Positions 1 to 8,254 of a DNA stretch of 64,000 bases are shown here, piece by piece. The stretch is taken from positions 124,001-188,000 of the forward strand of contig NZ_VOLT01000008.1 of assembly GCF_007954275.1 (NCBI RefSeq), in the 5' to 3' direction. The first letter of the stretch is position 1, and every line of letters starts with the position of its first letter. This DNA comes from Colwellia demingiae (GTDB lineage: Bacteria; Pseudomonadota; Gammaproteobacteria; Enterobacterales; Alteromonadaceae). The position numbers and the translations under genes were made by a program. The notes beneath the pieces were generated by a model, which worked only from the letters and a program-made list of their open reading frames with translations, made no database searches and was not told the DNA's origin.

Positions 1-2
1 TT

Positions 3-644
3 AAAGCTGCTTATGTCGCACATTGGCCTCAATGCCAAGGACTATGGCCTGAGATTGTTTTCTACGGTGAGCGAGGCACTCCTCAAGGTATGGCTCAATT
101 AACACCTTACCCTGATGGTTATTTTCAGTTACATGGCATGACGCAAGACATTACCTTGTTTGACCAAGGGTTAGTCGCGAGTTCTTTAGAAAGTGCACAG
201 CCACAATTAGCACAACGCTTTATTGAAAAGATTGAGAAGCAATGGCCTGAGCAATTGGTGAATAATAGAACCTTAGGATCTATCGAACATATTGCTCAGT
301 TTATTTCGGCTTTTAGCTCGGCAGAAGTCGCAGCAAAGCCATTATTCGGTGCTCAGCAAATTCCAGGGGAAGATGCTGATTTACGTGCAGCCGATGTTTC
401 GTTTTATGGCCAACACTATGCGCGCGCAGAAATCGTTAAAGCATCCTCTGCATTAGCTGCAGGCGATGCAATATTACAAAACCTAGTCGATTGCGGTTTA
501 ATAGCGGCGTCGGAATTAGGGTGTTATCTGACAGAACATTACTTCCCTGTAAGCCAACAATGCTCCGAAATTGAAGTAACAGAACGAGCAATGATGTTAG
601 CCAAGCAGCGGGAATATCCAATAGCGTTAGCAAAAAACCTATAG
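3..644 (+). CDS. C-terminal part of a probable FAD-dependent oxidoreductase (5' truncated)
   Basis: The reading frame is open from base 3 and ends with TAG at 642-644, so the start lies outside the window. The visible 213 residues include a stretch ending FYGERGTPQGMAQL and an aromatic-rich YPDGYFQLHG segment that look like the substrate-side and C-terminal part of a large FAD-dependent oxidoreductase. The nucleotide-binding N-terminus is not visible, so the family is a judgement from the tail alone. An internal ATG at 90 has no good ribosome site and is not taken as the start. The gene converges on gph with a 19-bp gap and no obvious terminator hairpin. Confidence 0.5.
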   Translation, partial: KAAYVAHWPQCQGLWPEIVFYGERGTPQGMAQLTPYPDGYFQLHGMTQDITLFDQGLVASSLESAQPQLAQRFIEKIEKQWPEQLVNNRTLGSIEHIAQFISAFSSAEVAAKPLFGAQQIPGEDADLRAADVSFYGQHYARAEIVKASSALAAGDAILQNLVDCGLIAASELGCYLTEHYFPVSQQCSEIEVTERAMMLAKQREYPIALAKNL

Positions 645-663
645 CTTATCGTTAGATTAGCCT

Positions 664-1344
664 TTAACGCTTTAACGAAATTAGTAGTTCATTGAAAGTA
701 TCAAAGCACCACTGTGGGCCATATCGATTGATGTCTTCACCGTAGTTGTAACCGTAAGTTAAGCCAACACTATCTATGTTGGCTGCTTTTGCTGCTAAGA
801 TATCGTTTTTAGAATCTCCGATCATCACACACTGTTCAGCAACAACGTTAAGCTGATTCAGGGCATAATTTAATGGAGCTGGATGTGGTTTCTTCTCCGC
901 TAACGTATCACCACCAATTAATAACTCAAACACGTTATCAATACCTAAGCCCGTTAATATGGGTTGAATGAAAACAGCGGGTTTATTGGTAATAATAGCA
1001 AGGCGAAAGCCAGCCGATTTCAAGGAAAATAACCCTTCTCGTACATCATCATATAATACTGATTCAATACATAAGCACTGCTGGTAATGCGCTAGAAAAA
1101 TGGTTAGCGCATCCTGAGTTAGCGTTTCATCTAACTCTTTATCAATGATTGCTGAACCTGATAATGCGCGCTCAATTAACACTTTGGCACCATTACCCAC
1201 CCAATGGTGAATAGTGTCTTGGTCGAACGTTGCTTTGTTTAAATCTTTAAGGGTTCTATTTACGGCTAAATCAAGATCAGGGGCACTGTCTACTAAGGTG
1301 CCATCGAGATCGAATAATAGTACTTCTTTTTCTTGCAGTTTCAC
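664..1344 (-). CDS. gph: Phosphoglycolate phosphatase, HAD superfamily
   Basis: This 226-residue cytosolic protein has the complete HAD hydrolase signature. Motif I is FDLDGTLVDS near the N-terminus, with D12 as nucleophile and D14 as acid/base. Motif II is the ITNKP segment near residue 117, followed by the KKPHP lysine near 150. Motif III is GDSKNDI near 177. The order, length and VDSAPDL cap start are typical of Gph, which removes phosphate from 2-phosphoglycolate produced by DNA 3'-end repair or oxygenase side reactions. It is transcribed towards the FAD oxidoreductase gene and appears to be a single-gene unit. Other HAD phosphatases of similar size cannot be fully excluded. Confidence 0.85.
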   Translation of the reverse strand: MKLQEKEVLLFDLDGTLVDSAPDLDLAVNRTLKDLNKATFDQDTIHHWVGNGAKVLIERALSGSAIIDKELDETLTQDALTIFLAHYQQCLCIESVLYDDVREGLFSLKSAGFRLAIITNKPAVFIQPILTGLGIDNVFELLIGGDTLAEKKPHPAPLNYALNQLNVVAEQCVMIGDSKNDILAAKAANIDSVGLTYGYNYGEDINRYGPQWCFDTFNELLISLKR

Positions 1345-1447
1345 GTTTTTCTCTTGCTGAACATTCTATGTTGAGGTCAATGTAGCATGAAGCATCGTAC
1401 ATACAGCAATAAAAAGTTTGTTTGTTAATTTAAAGTAGACAATGCAA

Positions 1448-1466
1448 GTAAATGATAATGGTTTTT
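1448..1466 (+). promoter_or_regulatory. Possible Fur box upstream of the DUF3649/PepSY/DUF3325 cluster
   Basis: A complete GATAAT hexamer at 1454-1459 lies in a 19-bp stretch that matches the classical Fur consensus at about 13 of 19 positions by eye. It sits about 125 bp upstream of a cluster whose families are usually iron-linked. The match is moderate and AT-rich DNA gives chance matches. Confidence 0.4.
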
Positions 1467-1492
1467 ATTACGTTTACTGATATCATATCCTG

Positions 1493-1541
1493 ACCCGTAA
1501 TCATTAAAGGGAATATCACGGGGCTTCTAATGATTACGGGT
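1493..1541. repeat. Perfect 14-bp inverted repeat upstream of the iron-linked cluster
   Basis: The arms ACCCGTAATCATTA (1493-1506) and TAATGATTACGGGT (1528-1541) are exact reverse complements separated by 21 bp. The repeat lies between the possible Fur box and the first gene of the cluster, so it would fall in the 5' leader or core promoter. It has no U-tract and is not a normal terminator. It may be an operator or a leader hairpin. Confidence 0.6.
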
Positions 1542-1591
1542 ATAGTTCTTTCTTTTAAATTACCTTTGCCTGATGCAAGCATGGAATCTCA

Positions 1592-1912
1592 GTGTCTTAC
1601 CTCTTAAATAACATCAATTTATCTAGCCCACGTTGGGCTGTTTTCTCTAGATCGCTAGCTGCCATTTTTGGTGGTTATGCTTTAGCAACATCTAGCTCTC
1701 TTTTTATTGGTCAATTACTCTTAAATAACGTCGGAAAATATCAAGCTATTCATATTGGTTTATTGTTCTCATTTCTCGTCTATGCCTGCGCTGCCATGTG
1801 GGTATTTTCAGTATCAAATGCCACTAAGGCTTGGATATGCCTAATAAAAGCTAATGTTTTCTTTGTTGTAGGGGCTTGGTTATTAATGCAGTTTACGAGG
1901 GTTAGTAGCTGA
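1592..1912 (+). CDS. DUF3649-like small membrane protein, iron-uptake associated
   Basis: The 106-residue product is nearly all hydrophobic, with three predicted membrane segments at about 17-37, 54-76 and 82-102. It begins with GTG at 1592, and its stop overlaps the ATG of the next gene. The order of a roughly 100-residue three-helix protein, a PepSY transmembrane protein and a second roughly 110-residue membrane protein is the known DUF3649/PepSY/DUF3325 arrangement found near siderophore receptors. The biochemical role is unknown; a part in inner-membrane reduction or release of iron is inference. The DUF assignment rests on recalled family character, size and context. Confidence 0.65.
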   Translation: MSYLLNNINLSSPRWAVFSRSLAAIFGGYALATSSSLFIGQLLLNNVGKYQAIHIGLLFSFLVYACAAMWVFSVSNATKAWICLIKANVFFVVGAWLLMQFTRVSS

Positions 1913-3543
1913 TGAAAGATAACTTTAGACAGTCAATGAAGTGGTTTCATACCTGGGTTGGTCTTATTGTTGGCTGGATCTTATTTTTTATGTTTTTAAC
2001 GGGCACTCTCGGTTATTTCTATCAAGAAATTACCCGTTGGATGGAACCTGAAAGACCTTTTATTGAGCATAACATTAGTAATGAACAACTCATTAATATT
2101 GCTCAAACGTACCTGAAAAAAAATGCTCAGGATGTTGATGAATGGGATATCGATTTACCCACTGCTCGTAATCAAAACCTGCGAGTAGGTTGGCGCCACC
2201 CGCCAGAAGCTGGGAAAAAACGTGGTCGATATGAATCAAGCGTAGTGGATATAGCAACAGGTGAAAAAGTCGAAAGTCGAGCCACAGGTGGCGGTAGGTT
2301 ACTGTATAGAATGCACTATCGTTTACACTATTTATCTACCAAAATCAGCTATTGGATTGTTGGTTTTTGTAGCATGTTGATGCTGTTAGCGGTTATTACG
2401 GGTGTTGTGATACATAAAAAGATATTCACTGATTTTTTTACCTTTAGAGCGAAAAAAGGTTTACCTGGCTGGTTAGATATTCACAATGTATTAAGTGTTA
2501 TTGCCCTGCCGTTTCACTTTATGATCACTTATAGTGGTTTACTGTTTTTCCTTTTTACTTACATGGCACTAAGTACTAATTTACAAACTAATGAAGATGA
2601 ATACAGGGAAATGCGTAAAGAAATATACCCACGTACTCCCCATGCACAGAGTACTAATCAACCAGCAAAAATGATTGATATCTCAGTGTTATACCAACAA
2701 GCAAAAAATAGCTGGCAGGCAGACGAATTAAGCACTATTGAGGTATTTGCTGCAAACGATAGTAATGCCCAAGTACGCTTTGTTCGTCATGAAACCGATA
2801 TCACCTATAACCCTAATGATGAAGTGTTGGTAAATGCAATTACTGGAGAAATGATAACGCACACTCCGAGAGAATATACTGCAGCGGGTATAATTCATAA
2901 TGGCTTTTTTTCTTTGCACGAAGGGCAGTTTGCTGGGCCAATAGCCCGTTGGATATACTTTTTCACGGGTCTTATCGGTACCGCAATGATTGCCTCGGGG
3001 TTAATTCTGTGGACAACCAAACGTAAACCTCAACAAATGAAAAAACCCAATGGACCTGATTTTGGTTACCGACTGGTTGAGCAACTCAATATCGGTACTA
3101 TTGTGGGTTTACCTATCGCTATCGCCATGTATTTCTATGCTAATCGGTTATTACCTATTGATATGGCCGACCGAGTAAACTGGGAAGCCAATGTGATGTT
3201 TATTAGCTGGGCGCTATTATTAGTTTATCCGGCGTTTCGCCCTGCTAATAAGGCATGGCATGAGCAATTACAATTAGCTGCATTGGTTTATATAGCGCTG
3301 CCGCTAGTGAATATATTGACCACGGATAAACACCTCATTAATAGTCTGCTGCAACAGGATTGGGGGCTTGCTGCTTTTGATCTAACATTGTTGGGCGTCG
3401 GCTGTTGTTTTGCTTTTTCGGCCTATAAATATAAAGCGCTAACGGTTGATAAAAAAACGAGCAGGCAGAGGGTTAAACAAGATAAAAGTGTAGGTAATGA
3501 AAAGCTACTGCAGTTGCAGCGAGTAAGTAAGGGGAATGGTTAA
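1912..3543 (+). CDS. PepSY-associated transmembrane protein (iron-regulated reductase-like)
   Basis: The 543-residue inner-membrane protein begins with a helix at about 12-34 (TWVGLIVGWILFF), followed by an extracytoplasmic PepSY-type region. Further helices lie near 140-165, 195-220 and 345-368, then a C-terminal group of four or so. Histidines within the helices (HTWVG, MHYRLHYLS, HNVLSV) resemble those proposed to bind heme in PepSY/FpvG-like proteins that take part in periplasmic ferric-siderophore reduction. The ATG overlaps the upstream stop (ATGA type) and the stop overlaps the next start, so the three genes form one translationally coupled unit. Involvement in iron reduction is family-based inference. 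Confidence 0.75.
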   Translation: MKDNFRQSMKWFHTWVGLIVGWILFFMFLTGTLGYFYQEITRWMEPERPFIEHNISNEQLINIAQTYLKKNAQDVDEWDIDLPTARNQNLRVGWRHPPEAGKKRGRYESSVVDIATGEKVESRATGGGRLLYRMHYRLHYLSTKISYWIVGFCSMLMLLAVITGVVIHKKIFTDFFTFRAKKGLPGWLDIHNVLSVIALPFHFMITYSGLLFFLFTYMALSTNLQTNEDEYREMRKEIYPRTPHAQSTNQPAKMIDISVLYQQAKNSWQADELSTIEVFAANDSNAQVRFVRHETDITYNPNDEVLVNAITGEMITHTPREYTAAGIIHNGFFSLHEGQFAGPIARWIYFFTGLIGTAMIASGLILWTTKRKPQQMKKPNGPDFGYRLVEQLNIGTIVGLPIAIAMYFYANRLLPIDMADRVNWEANVMFISWALLLVYPAFRPANKAWHEQLQLAALVYIALPLVNILTTDKHLINSLLQQDWGLAAFDLTLLGVGCCFAFSAYKYKALTVDKKTSRQRVKQDKSVGNEKLLQLQRVSKGNG

Positions 3544-3872
3544 TGTTAATACTTATCTGTTTATGCTTTCCAGCTATGGTGCTTCTTTGCCTTGCGATGA
3601 ACAAACATCGCGAGCAAGTCTTAACGCAAACAGTACCTAAGCTTATGATACGATTTTTTAGACCATTAGCTTGGCTCTTACTCATGTTTACCGCTTATTT
3701 AAGTATTGAACTATTTGGCTGGTCTATTGGGCCAGCATTGTTATTTGGTGCACTTACTATAGCGGTTTTATTACTGACTTTATTATTAACATACCGGGCT
3801 AAAATAGTGCCACAGTTAGCTATCGTTTTGCCTTTCATGGCTAGTTTAAGTGTTGTTCCTATTAATTTCTGA
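3543..3872 (+). CDS. DUF3325-like small membrane protein
   Basis: The protein has 109 residues with three strongly hydrophobic segments at about 1-18, 40-60 and 65-105, and a short basic region after the first (MNKHREQ). Its start overlaps the stop of the PepSY gene, so it is the last member of the three-gene operon. By position, length and topology it fits the DUF3325 family that follows PepSY proteins in iron-acquisition loci. No catalytic residue can be pointed to and the function is unknown. Confidence 0.6.
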   Translation: MLILICLCFPAMVLLCLAMNKHREQVLTQTVPKLMIRFFRPLAWLLLMFTAYLSIELFGWSIGPALLFGALTIAVLLLTLLLTYRAKIVPQLAIVLPFMASLSVVPINF

Positions 3873-3959
3873 TGTTGATGTATTGCTTATTACCAAGTAC
3901 TTGCTTACAGTCTTCGGCTCTCGATTGTATCGTTATTATTAAAGTGTAGAGGAAGTACC

Positions 3960-4718
3960 TTGGAGTTTGCTGGCTTAACTATTGAAATAGCATTGTTTTT
4001 ATTTACCGTCGCCATTATTGCAGGTTTTCTCGATACCTTAGCGGGCGGTGGTGGTTTGTTAACGTTACCAGCATTAATGATGACTGGTATACCGCCATTA
4101 ATTGCACTTGGTACCAATAAGTTACAATCATGCGTGGGGGCAGGGACTGCTAGCGTGATGATGCTGCGCAAACGACGGGTGAGGTGGCATCAGGTCAAAG
4201 ATTTAATGCCAGCTGCTTTTATCGGCTCTACAATTGGCACTATCATCATTCAATTCATTAATACCGAAGCATTGACGTTTATCATCCCTGTGGTGATTAG
4301 CTTTATTGGCATTTATTTTTTAATCACGCCAACGGTTGATGAAAAAAACAAGTCCGCTAAAGTATCAGCTTCCCGATATAAAAATATGGTGGTGCCTATC
4401 ATAGGTGGCTACGACGGAATTTTAGGTCCGGGCACAGGATCGTTTTTCACCCTTGCCGGCCGATCTTTACGTGGACAGAATTTTCTTGAAGCAACAGCAA
4501 TTGCTAAAACATTGAACTTTTCTACAAATATCGCTTCTTTAATTGTTTTTCTATTTGCGGGGCAGGTCATTTGGCTTGTTGGTATCACCATGATGTTAGG
4601 GCAATTGATTGGCGCTTGGTTAGGCTCTCACTGCCTCTTTAAAATACCCATAAATTATTTAAGATACTTAGTGGTTATCATGTGTTTTGGTATGTTGATT
4701 AAGTATATGACTGCTTAG
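3960..4718 (+). CDS. Sulfite exporter TauE/SafE (TSUP) family permease
   Basis: The start is TTG at 3960, supported by AGAGGAAG six to seven bases upstream; no ATG fits better. The 252-residue protein has about eight membrane helices arranged in two halves. The first half carries the glycine-rich FLDTLAGGGGLLTLPAL segment and the second carries YDGILGPGTGSFF, the paired signatures of the TSUP family. Relatives move sulfite, sulfonates or other small anions across the inner membrane; the substrate cannot be read from sequence. It follows the iron-linked cluster after an 87-bp gap and may be independent. Confidence 0.85.
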   Translation: MEFAGLTIEIALFLFTVAIIAGFLDTLAGGGGLLTLPALMMTGIPPLIALGTNKLQSCVGAGTASVMMLRKRRVRWHQVKDLMPAAFIGSTIGTIIIQFINTEALTFIIPVVISFIGIYFLITPTVDEKNKSAKVSASRYKNMVVPIIGGYDGILGPGTGSFFTLAGRSLRGQNFLEATAIAKTLNFSTNIASLIVFLFAGQVIWLVGITMMLGQLIGAWLGSHCLFKIPINYLRYLVVIMCFGMLIKYMTA

Positions 4719-4863
4719 GCCATGTCGAAACGACTAAAGCAATAAAGTTGTTACAGGAATAATACTATACGAGTATTGAAGTGGCTGTTTTTACCTTGTA
4801 AATCAAGTGAATATAAAAACCCTACAGTACTCTAAGTCAACCCTGCGGTTAGAGTCGGGGGTA

Positions 4864-6603
4864 TTATAGTAGTAATAAAATACGGGTATTCATACCACTA
4901 CTCGTGCCTTGCAGGTCGCAGTTATTTGAAATAAAACTGCAGCGATCTAAATCGATATGGCGATAATTGAAACTCAAATTTAATTTGGCCGTTAACCACC
5001 AAAAGACCCCAACAGAGAATATTTTAGTTTTTCCTGCGCTTATACCGCCATTATTACCATCAAAAACAGACCAGCGAGAAGTAAGCTCCCAAGCACCCAA
5101 GCCACTTTGTTCTACACTTCTTGCTACGGGAAGAGGGGAGAAAGTACCACTTCTTTTATTATACGCACGCATCTCTCCCGTTATTGCCCATGCAGCACTG
5201 ACATGATAGCCCGATAGTGAAGGAGTGTTGAGTGATGGAGCATCAATATTTGTATTTATATACTCACTTGATATCCAATAAGGACCAGAGCGCCATGATG
5301 CTTCATAATTATAAGTCGACATTTTTTCTGCATCAATTGCCCCTGTATCTATATAATTGGGCGAAAGATTAAATTCAGGACTTGAAGCAAATCTCATTGC
5401 TTCTTTTCCATTACTGTAACGGTAACCAAAACCTAAATGAATGAGTTCACTCTCATCTTCAGATTCATAAGGTAACCATGTTGAACGAGCAACAAATTGT
5501 GTTGAATTTTCACCTATTGAACCATCATCATCGAGCCAATCATTAAAAATACCACCCGCCCAGGTAACAGTGTTAGCTTCATTGCGACCACTGAGTACCA
5601 TACCAACATTCCGTGAGGGTAATAAAGCATCTGAAACAACACTTCTTTCTTGGTTAGGTAAAAAAACCATACCCATTAATCTTTCCATAGAGATAGGTTC
5701 TTTTTGTTTACCAATACTCAGGGTTGTATTAAAAGCAGTAGGTATATCAAGGCGCCAATCAAAAAAAGTTACATTATCTGATGTATTGGTATCAAAACCT
5801 TTATCAAATGAATTAGTGGCACCTGCTATGGTATACATCCAAGGTGAGTCGAATTTTAATGCGCCGCCCACGCCAAACCTTAATGCGCGTATTTCTCCGC
5901 CATCAAACAAAGAATTATCACCCACTTGAAGCTCACTCTCGGCATCTTGATAGAACCACTTTTGTCTGTCTAATGCGATTGCACCTACAAAAAGGGTAGA
6001 GAAATAATCATTGCTATACACATTCCAACTATCTGATGTATAAACTGAATGAAGTAAAATCTGTGGCGGGGTGTAGCCAATCCAACCAGCACGTTTTGTT
6101 TTTTTCTTTTTAGGGGGAGCTGTCGATGAAATGTTACTTTCGGTTTTTAAATTATTTCGGATAATTATGCCGTCACGTATCGCAAGTAAAACATGTTTTT
6201 TAGTGTCGAGTAGGGCTTCAATATTTTTATGAGGGTCTTCATCTAAAATCATGAAATTAGCAATTTCACCTGACTTTAGCGTGCCTAAAATAAAACCACT
6301 TTGCGCATCAAAAATGATATCACTAAGGTTAACTTCAACATCATCTTGGGTGACTGAGTCAAATAATTTATCGGTGATAACTAAACTAGCAATTGTGCTT
6401 TCATTTGGCTTTTTTGGATCAATAAAAGTGACATTGTGAATAACTATTTTCTGTTCTATGACTTCAGGAATCACTTCTGTGACCTCTATAACTCCGGGTA
6501 TAACTTCTTCGGCTTGGATAATAGGTAATAGACTTAAATTGAAAAAGACTATAGTCAAAAATTTCCAGATCATGGTAAATTTTTTATTTTTCATTTTCAT
6601 CAC
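4864..6603 (-). CDS. OprP/OprO-like porin fused to an amidohydrolase-type beta-sandwich without the catalytic barrel
   Basis: The 579-residue protein begins with a signal peptide (about 1-31). Residues 50-155 read like the two ends of an amidohydrolase joined directly. The N-terminal strands (IVIHNVTFIDP, IIFDAQSGFIL) are followed at once by the C-terminal strands (GTLKSGEIANFMILDEDP, LLAIRDGIIIRN). The roughly 300-residue metal-binding TIM barrel, with its HxH and other ligands, is absent. A basic linker (PPKKKKTKR, about 163-171) leads to a beta-barrel of about 400 residues resembling phosphate-selective porins O and P. It is the last of three same-strand genes after an amidohydrolase and an OprB-like porin. 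A sandwich fused to an outer-membrane barrel is unusual; it may bind ligand or partner. Confidence 0.7.
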   Translation of the reverse strand: MMKMKNKKFTMIWKFLTIVFFNLSLLPIIQAEEVIPGVIEVTEVIPEVIEQKIVIHNVTFIDPKKPNESTIASLVITDKLFDSVTQDDVEVNLSDIIFDAQSGFILGTLKSGEIANFMILDEDPHKNIEALLDTKKHVLLAIRDGIIIRNNLKTESNISSTAPPKKKKTKRAGWIGYTPPQILLHSVYTSDSWNVYSNDYFSTLFVGAIALDRQKWFYQDAESELQVGDNSLFDGGEIRALRFGVGGALKFDSPWMYTIAGATNSFDKGFDTNTSDNVTFFDWRLDIPTAFNTTLSIGKQKEPISMERLMGMVFLPNQERSVVSDALLPSRNVGMVLSGRNEANTVTWAGGIFNDWLDDDGSIGENSTQFVARSTWLPYESEDESELIHLGFGYRYSNGKEAMRFASSPEFNLSPNYIDTGAIDAEKMSTYNYEASWRSGPYWISSEYINTNIDAPSLNTPSLSGYHVSAAWAITGEMRAYNKRSGTFSPLPVARSVEQSGLGAWELTSRWSVFDGNNGGISAGKTKIFSVGVFWWLTAKLNLSFNYRHIDLDRCSFISNNCDLQGTSSGMNTRILLLL

Positions 6604-6713
6604 GTCCCTATTTATTTTAGGTGGTAATAAGTAAAAGTTAGCTTTGAGAAGCGAGTAATAATTTGAAAATAAAGCCTATTGTTACTATGCAAGTATCTGT
6701 CAATATTAAGGAA

Positions 6714-7913
6714 TTAGATATCTAAACGTAACCTTAAACCATAAATCAAGGCACTTTTTTCTGCTAAGTTTAATGCCGGATTAGCTATATATTGAATATC
6801 GGCTGTTAACTCAAAATTTGATGTGATTTGCATAAAGTAAAATAGCTCGGTGGTGTATTGATCATCACTGCCTTTTATATCACCCCAGTTTACAGCCAAA
6901 CCAAGATTGTTTGATTCTCCACCTAAACCGTAATAACCAATACCAGCACTAACCGATTTTTCCATCAGTGTGCCAGCATCTTCTGAAATACCTGCTCTGA
7001 TGAAGGGATACCACGTGCTATTAATTAAACGCGAGGCAGAAAAATTAATACCATAACCTTCAGTAGAGCCCTGAATTTCACTTTCGTCGGAATGCCATAA
7101 AGTTGCATGAATATTGTCTACAAAAAGTTCACCTCTTGATTTTGCCCAACCAAACTCGACACTTTTAAAATATTTGTTATCACTAAAAAATGATTCAAAG
7201 CCCTTAAAAGGTTTTGACGAAATTGAATTCATGTCGGCAAAGCTTCCAATAAGGTAATATTGGTCAGATAACATAACGCCACCTGCCATACCTAACGTGG
7301 CATCTCCAGGCAAAGCTATCGTTGTTGTACCGGTGCTAAAAGCAAAGTTCATAAAGCCCGACCATGGACTTGTCATGGCATATAAATCAACAAAGTCAGT
7401 AACATCTAAAAAACCACCTACTACGGTAGCATTGCCATCCATAAATTCTTGCTTCCAATAAAGATTGGTTAATCGTGCACCTTCATCACTAAACGTTGGA
7501 CCTATTAATCCTAAACCACCCACATCAAATTCAAAGTCTTTAACGGTATTGTCAGTGTACGAATGACGGTGTTCAACTTTCCAAATTAACGAGCCGCGGT
7601 TATTCTTTTCATCAGACATTGCTGTCCAGCTGCCATAAAACCTAACGAGCCCACTACTGGCTGAGTCTTCTTTAGTGGGGAGTGCTTTATTGGCAGTCAT
7701 GAAAGTTGCGAAATAATCCGCACCTATTTCAATACCATGTTGCTCTAACTGGGTTTTAAACGTTGGTTTTGATTTTTTATTGTCGTTGGCAATTTTATTA
7801 CCTACTGCATCTGAGCTGCCAAAGTTTGCTTTGTCATCTTCTTTAGCTAATGAATTTGTCGTAACTAATAAACCAGAAATAGCTAAGGTTAATAATTTTT
7901 TATGAGAGAACAT
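6714..7913 (-). CDS. OprB-like carbohydrate-selective porin
   Basis: The 399-residue protein has a signal peptide (about 1-23, cleaved near SLA-KE), a charged N-terminal region, and alternating amphipathic strands. It ends in an aromatic/hydrophobic strand (LIYGLRLRLDI) suitable for outer-membrane insertion. The layout, with LEQHGIEIGADYFATF near residue 60 and repeated SFADMN and WHSDES turns, resembles the OprB family of sugar-type porins. The gene lies between an exported amidohydrolase and the fusion porin on the same strand, so the three probably serve one substrate. The substrate is unknown and need not be a carbohydrate. Confidence 0.75.
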   Translation of the reverse strand: MFSHKKLLTLAISGLLVTTNSLAKEDDKANFGSSDAVGNKIANDNKKSKPTFKTQLEQHGIEIGADYFATFMTANKALPTKEDSASSGLVRFYGSWTAMSDEKNNRGSLIWKVEHRHSYTDNTVKDFEFDVGGLGLIGPTFSDEGARLTNLYWKQEFMDGNATVVGGFLDVTDFVDLYAMTSPWSGFMNFAFSTGTTTIALPGDATLGMAGGVMLSDQYYLIGSFADMNSISSKPFKGFESFFSDNKYFKSVEFGWAKSRGELFVDNIHATLWHSDESEIQGSTEGYGINFSASRLINSTWYPFIRAGISEDAGTLMEKSVSAGIGYYGLGGESNNLGLAVNWGDIKGSDDQYTTELFYFMQITSNFELTADIQYIANPALNLAEKSALIYGLRLRLDI

Positions 7914-8128
7914 GTGACTCCATTATTTTTATATAAGTAATTATATTACTTGAGTTTAATTAGTTTTCGTACAAAATTATATTTAAATAGCAGTATGTAT
8001 TGCCAGATTAAAACTAGTCATTATTAACTGAAGAAAACGAGCAGCCTGTTTCTTGAGTTCAATATAATAATGACCTAATCTTTTAGTATAGTGGTAAGTA
8101 TGGGGTGACCATTTAATACCGTGTGATG

Positions 8129-8168
8129 TTTATCTGTTTATCTGTTTATCTGTTTATCTGTTTATCTG
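8129..8168. repeat. Tandem octamer repeat, (TTTATCTG) x 5
   Basis: Five perfect head-to-tail copies of an 8-bp unit (CAGATAAA on the transcribed strand of the neighbours) lie about 215 bp upstream of the OprB-like porin gene. Perfect short-unit arrays in porin leaders are candidates for slipped-strand copy-number variation. Confidence 0.9.
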
Positions 8169-8191
8169 TTCATTTTTAGTGATAATCACTC

Positions 8192-8228
8192 AATAAAAAA
8201 GGCATTTACCTTACAGAAAATACCTTTT
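8192..8228 (-). terminator. Intrinsic terminator of the amidohydrolase gene
   Basis: On the minus strand AAAAGGTATTT (8228-8218) pairs with AAATGCCTTTT (8207-8197) through one G-U pair and a 10-nt loop, followed by more T residues. It lies 27 bp beyond the amidohydrolase stop. Confidence 0.6.
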
Positions 8229-8254
8229 AGTTAATTGATTAACGACTTAAACGA

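Larger units (their letters stand above)
7914..8254. other. 341-bp intergenic region with octamer repeat and terminator
   Basis: No gene is visible here. The stretch holds the tandem (TTTATCTG)5 array at 8129-8168 and, nearer the amidohydrolase, a minus-strand terminator. The remaining 215 bp before the OprB-like gene are AT-rich and presumably contain its promoter. Confidence 0.7.

Noticed and set aside
8129..8168. Octamer array considered as a CRISPR remnant
   Set aside because: The unit is 8 bp with no spacers, and no cas genes are present.
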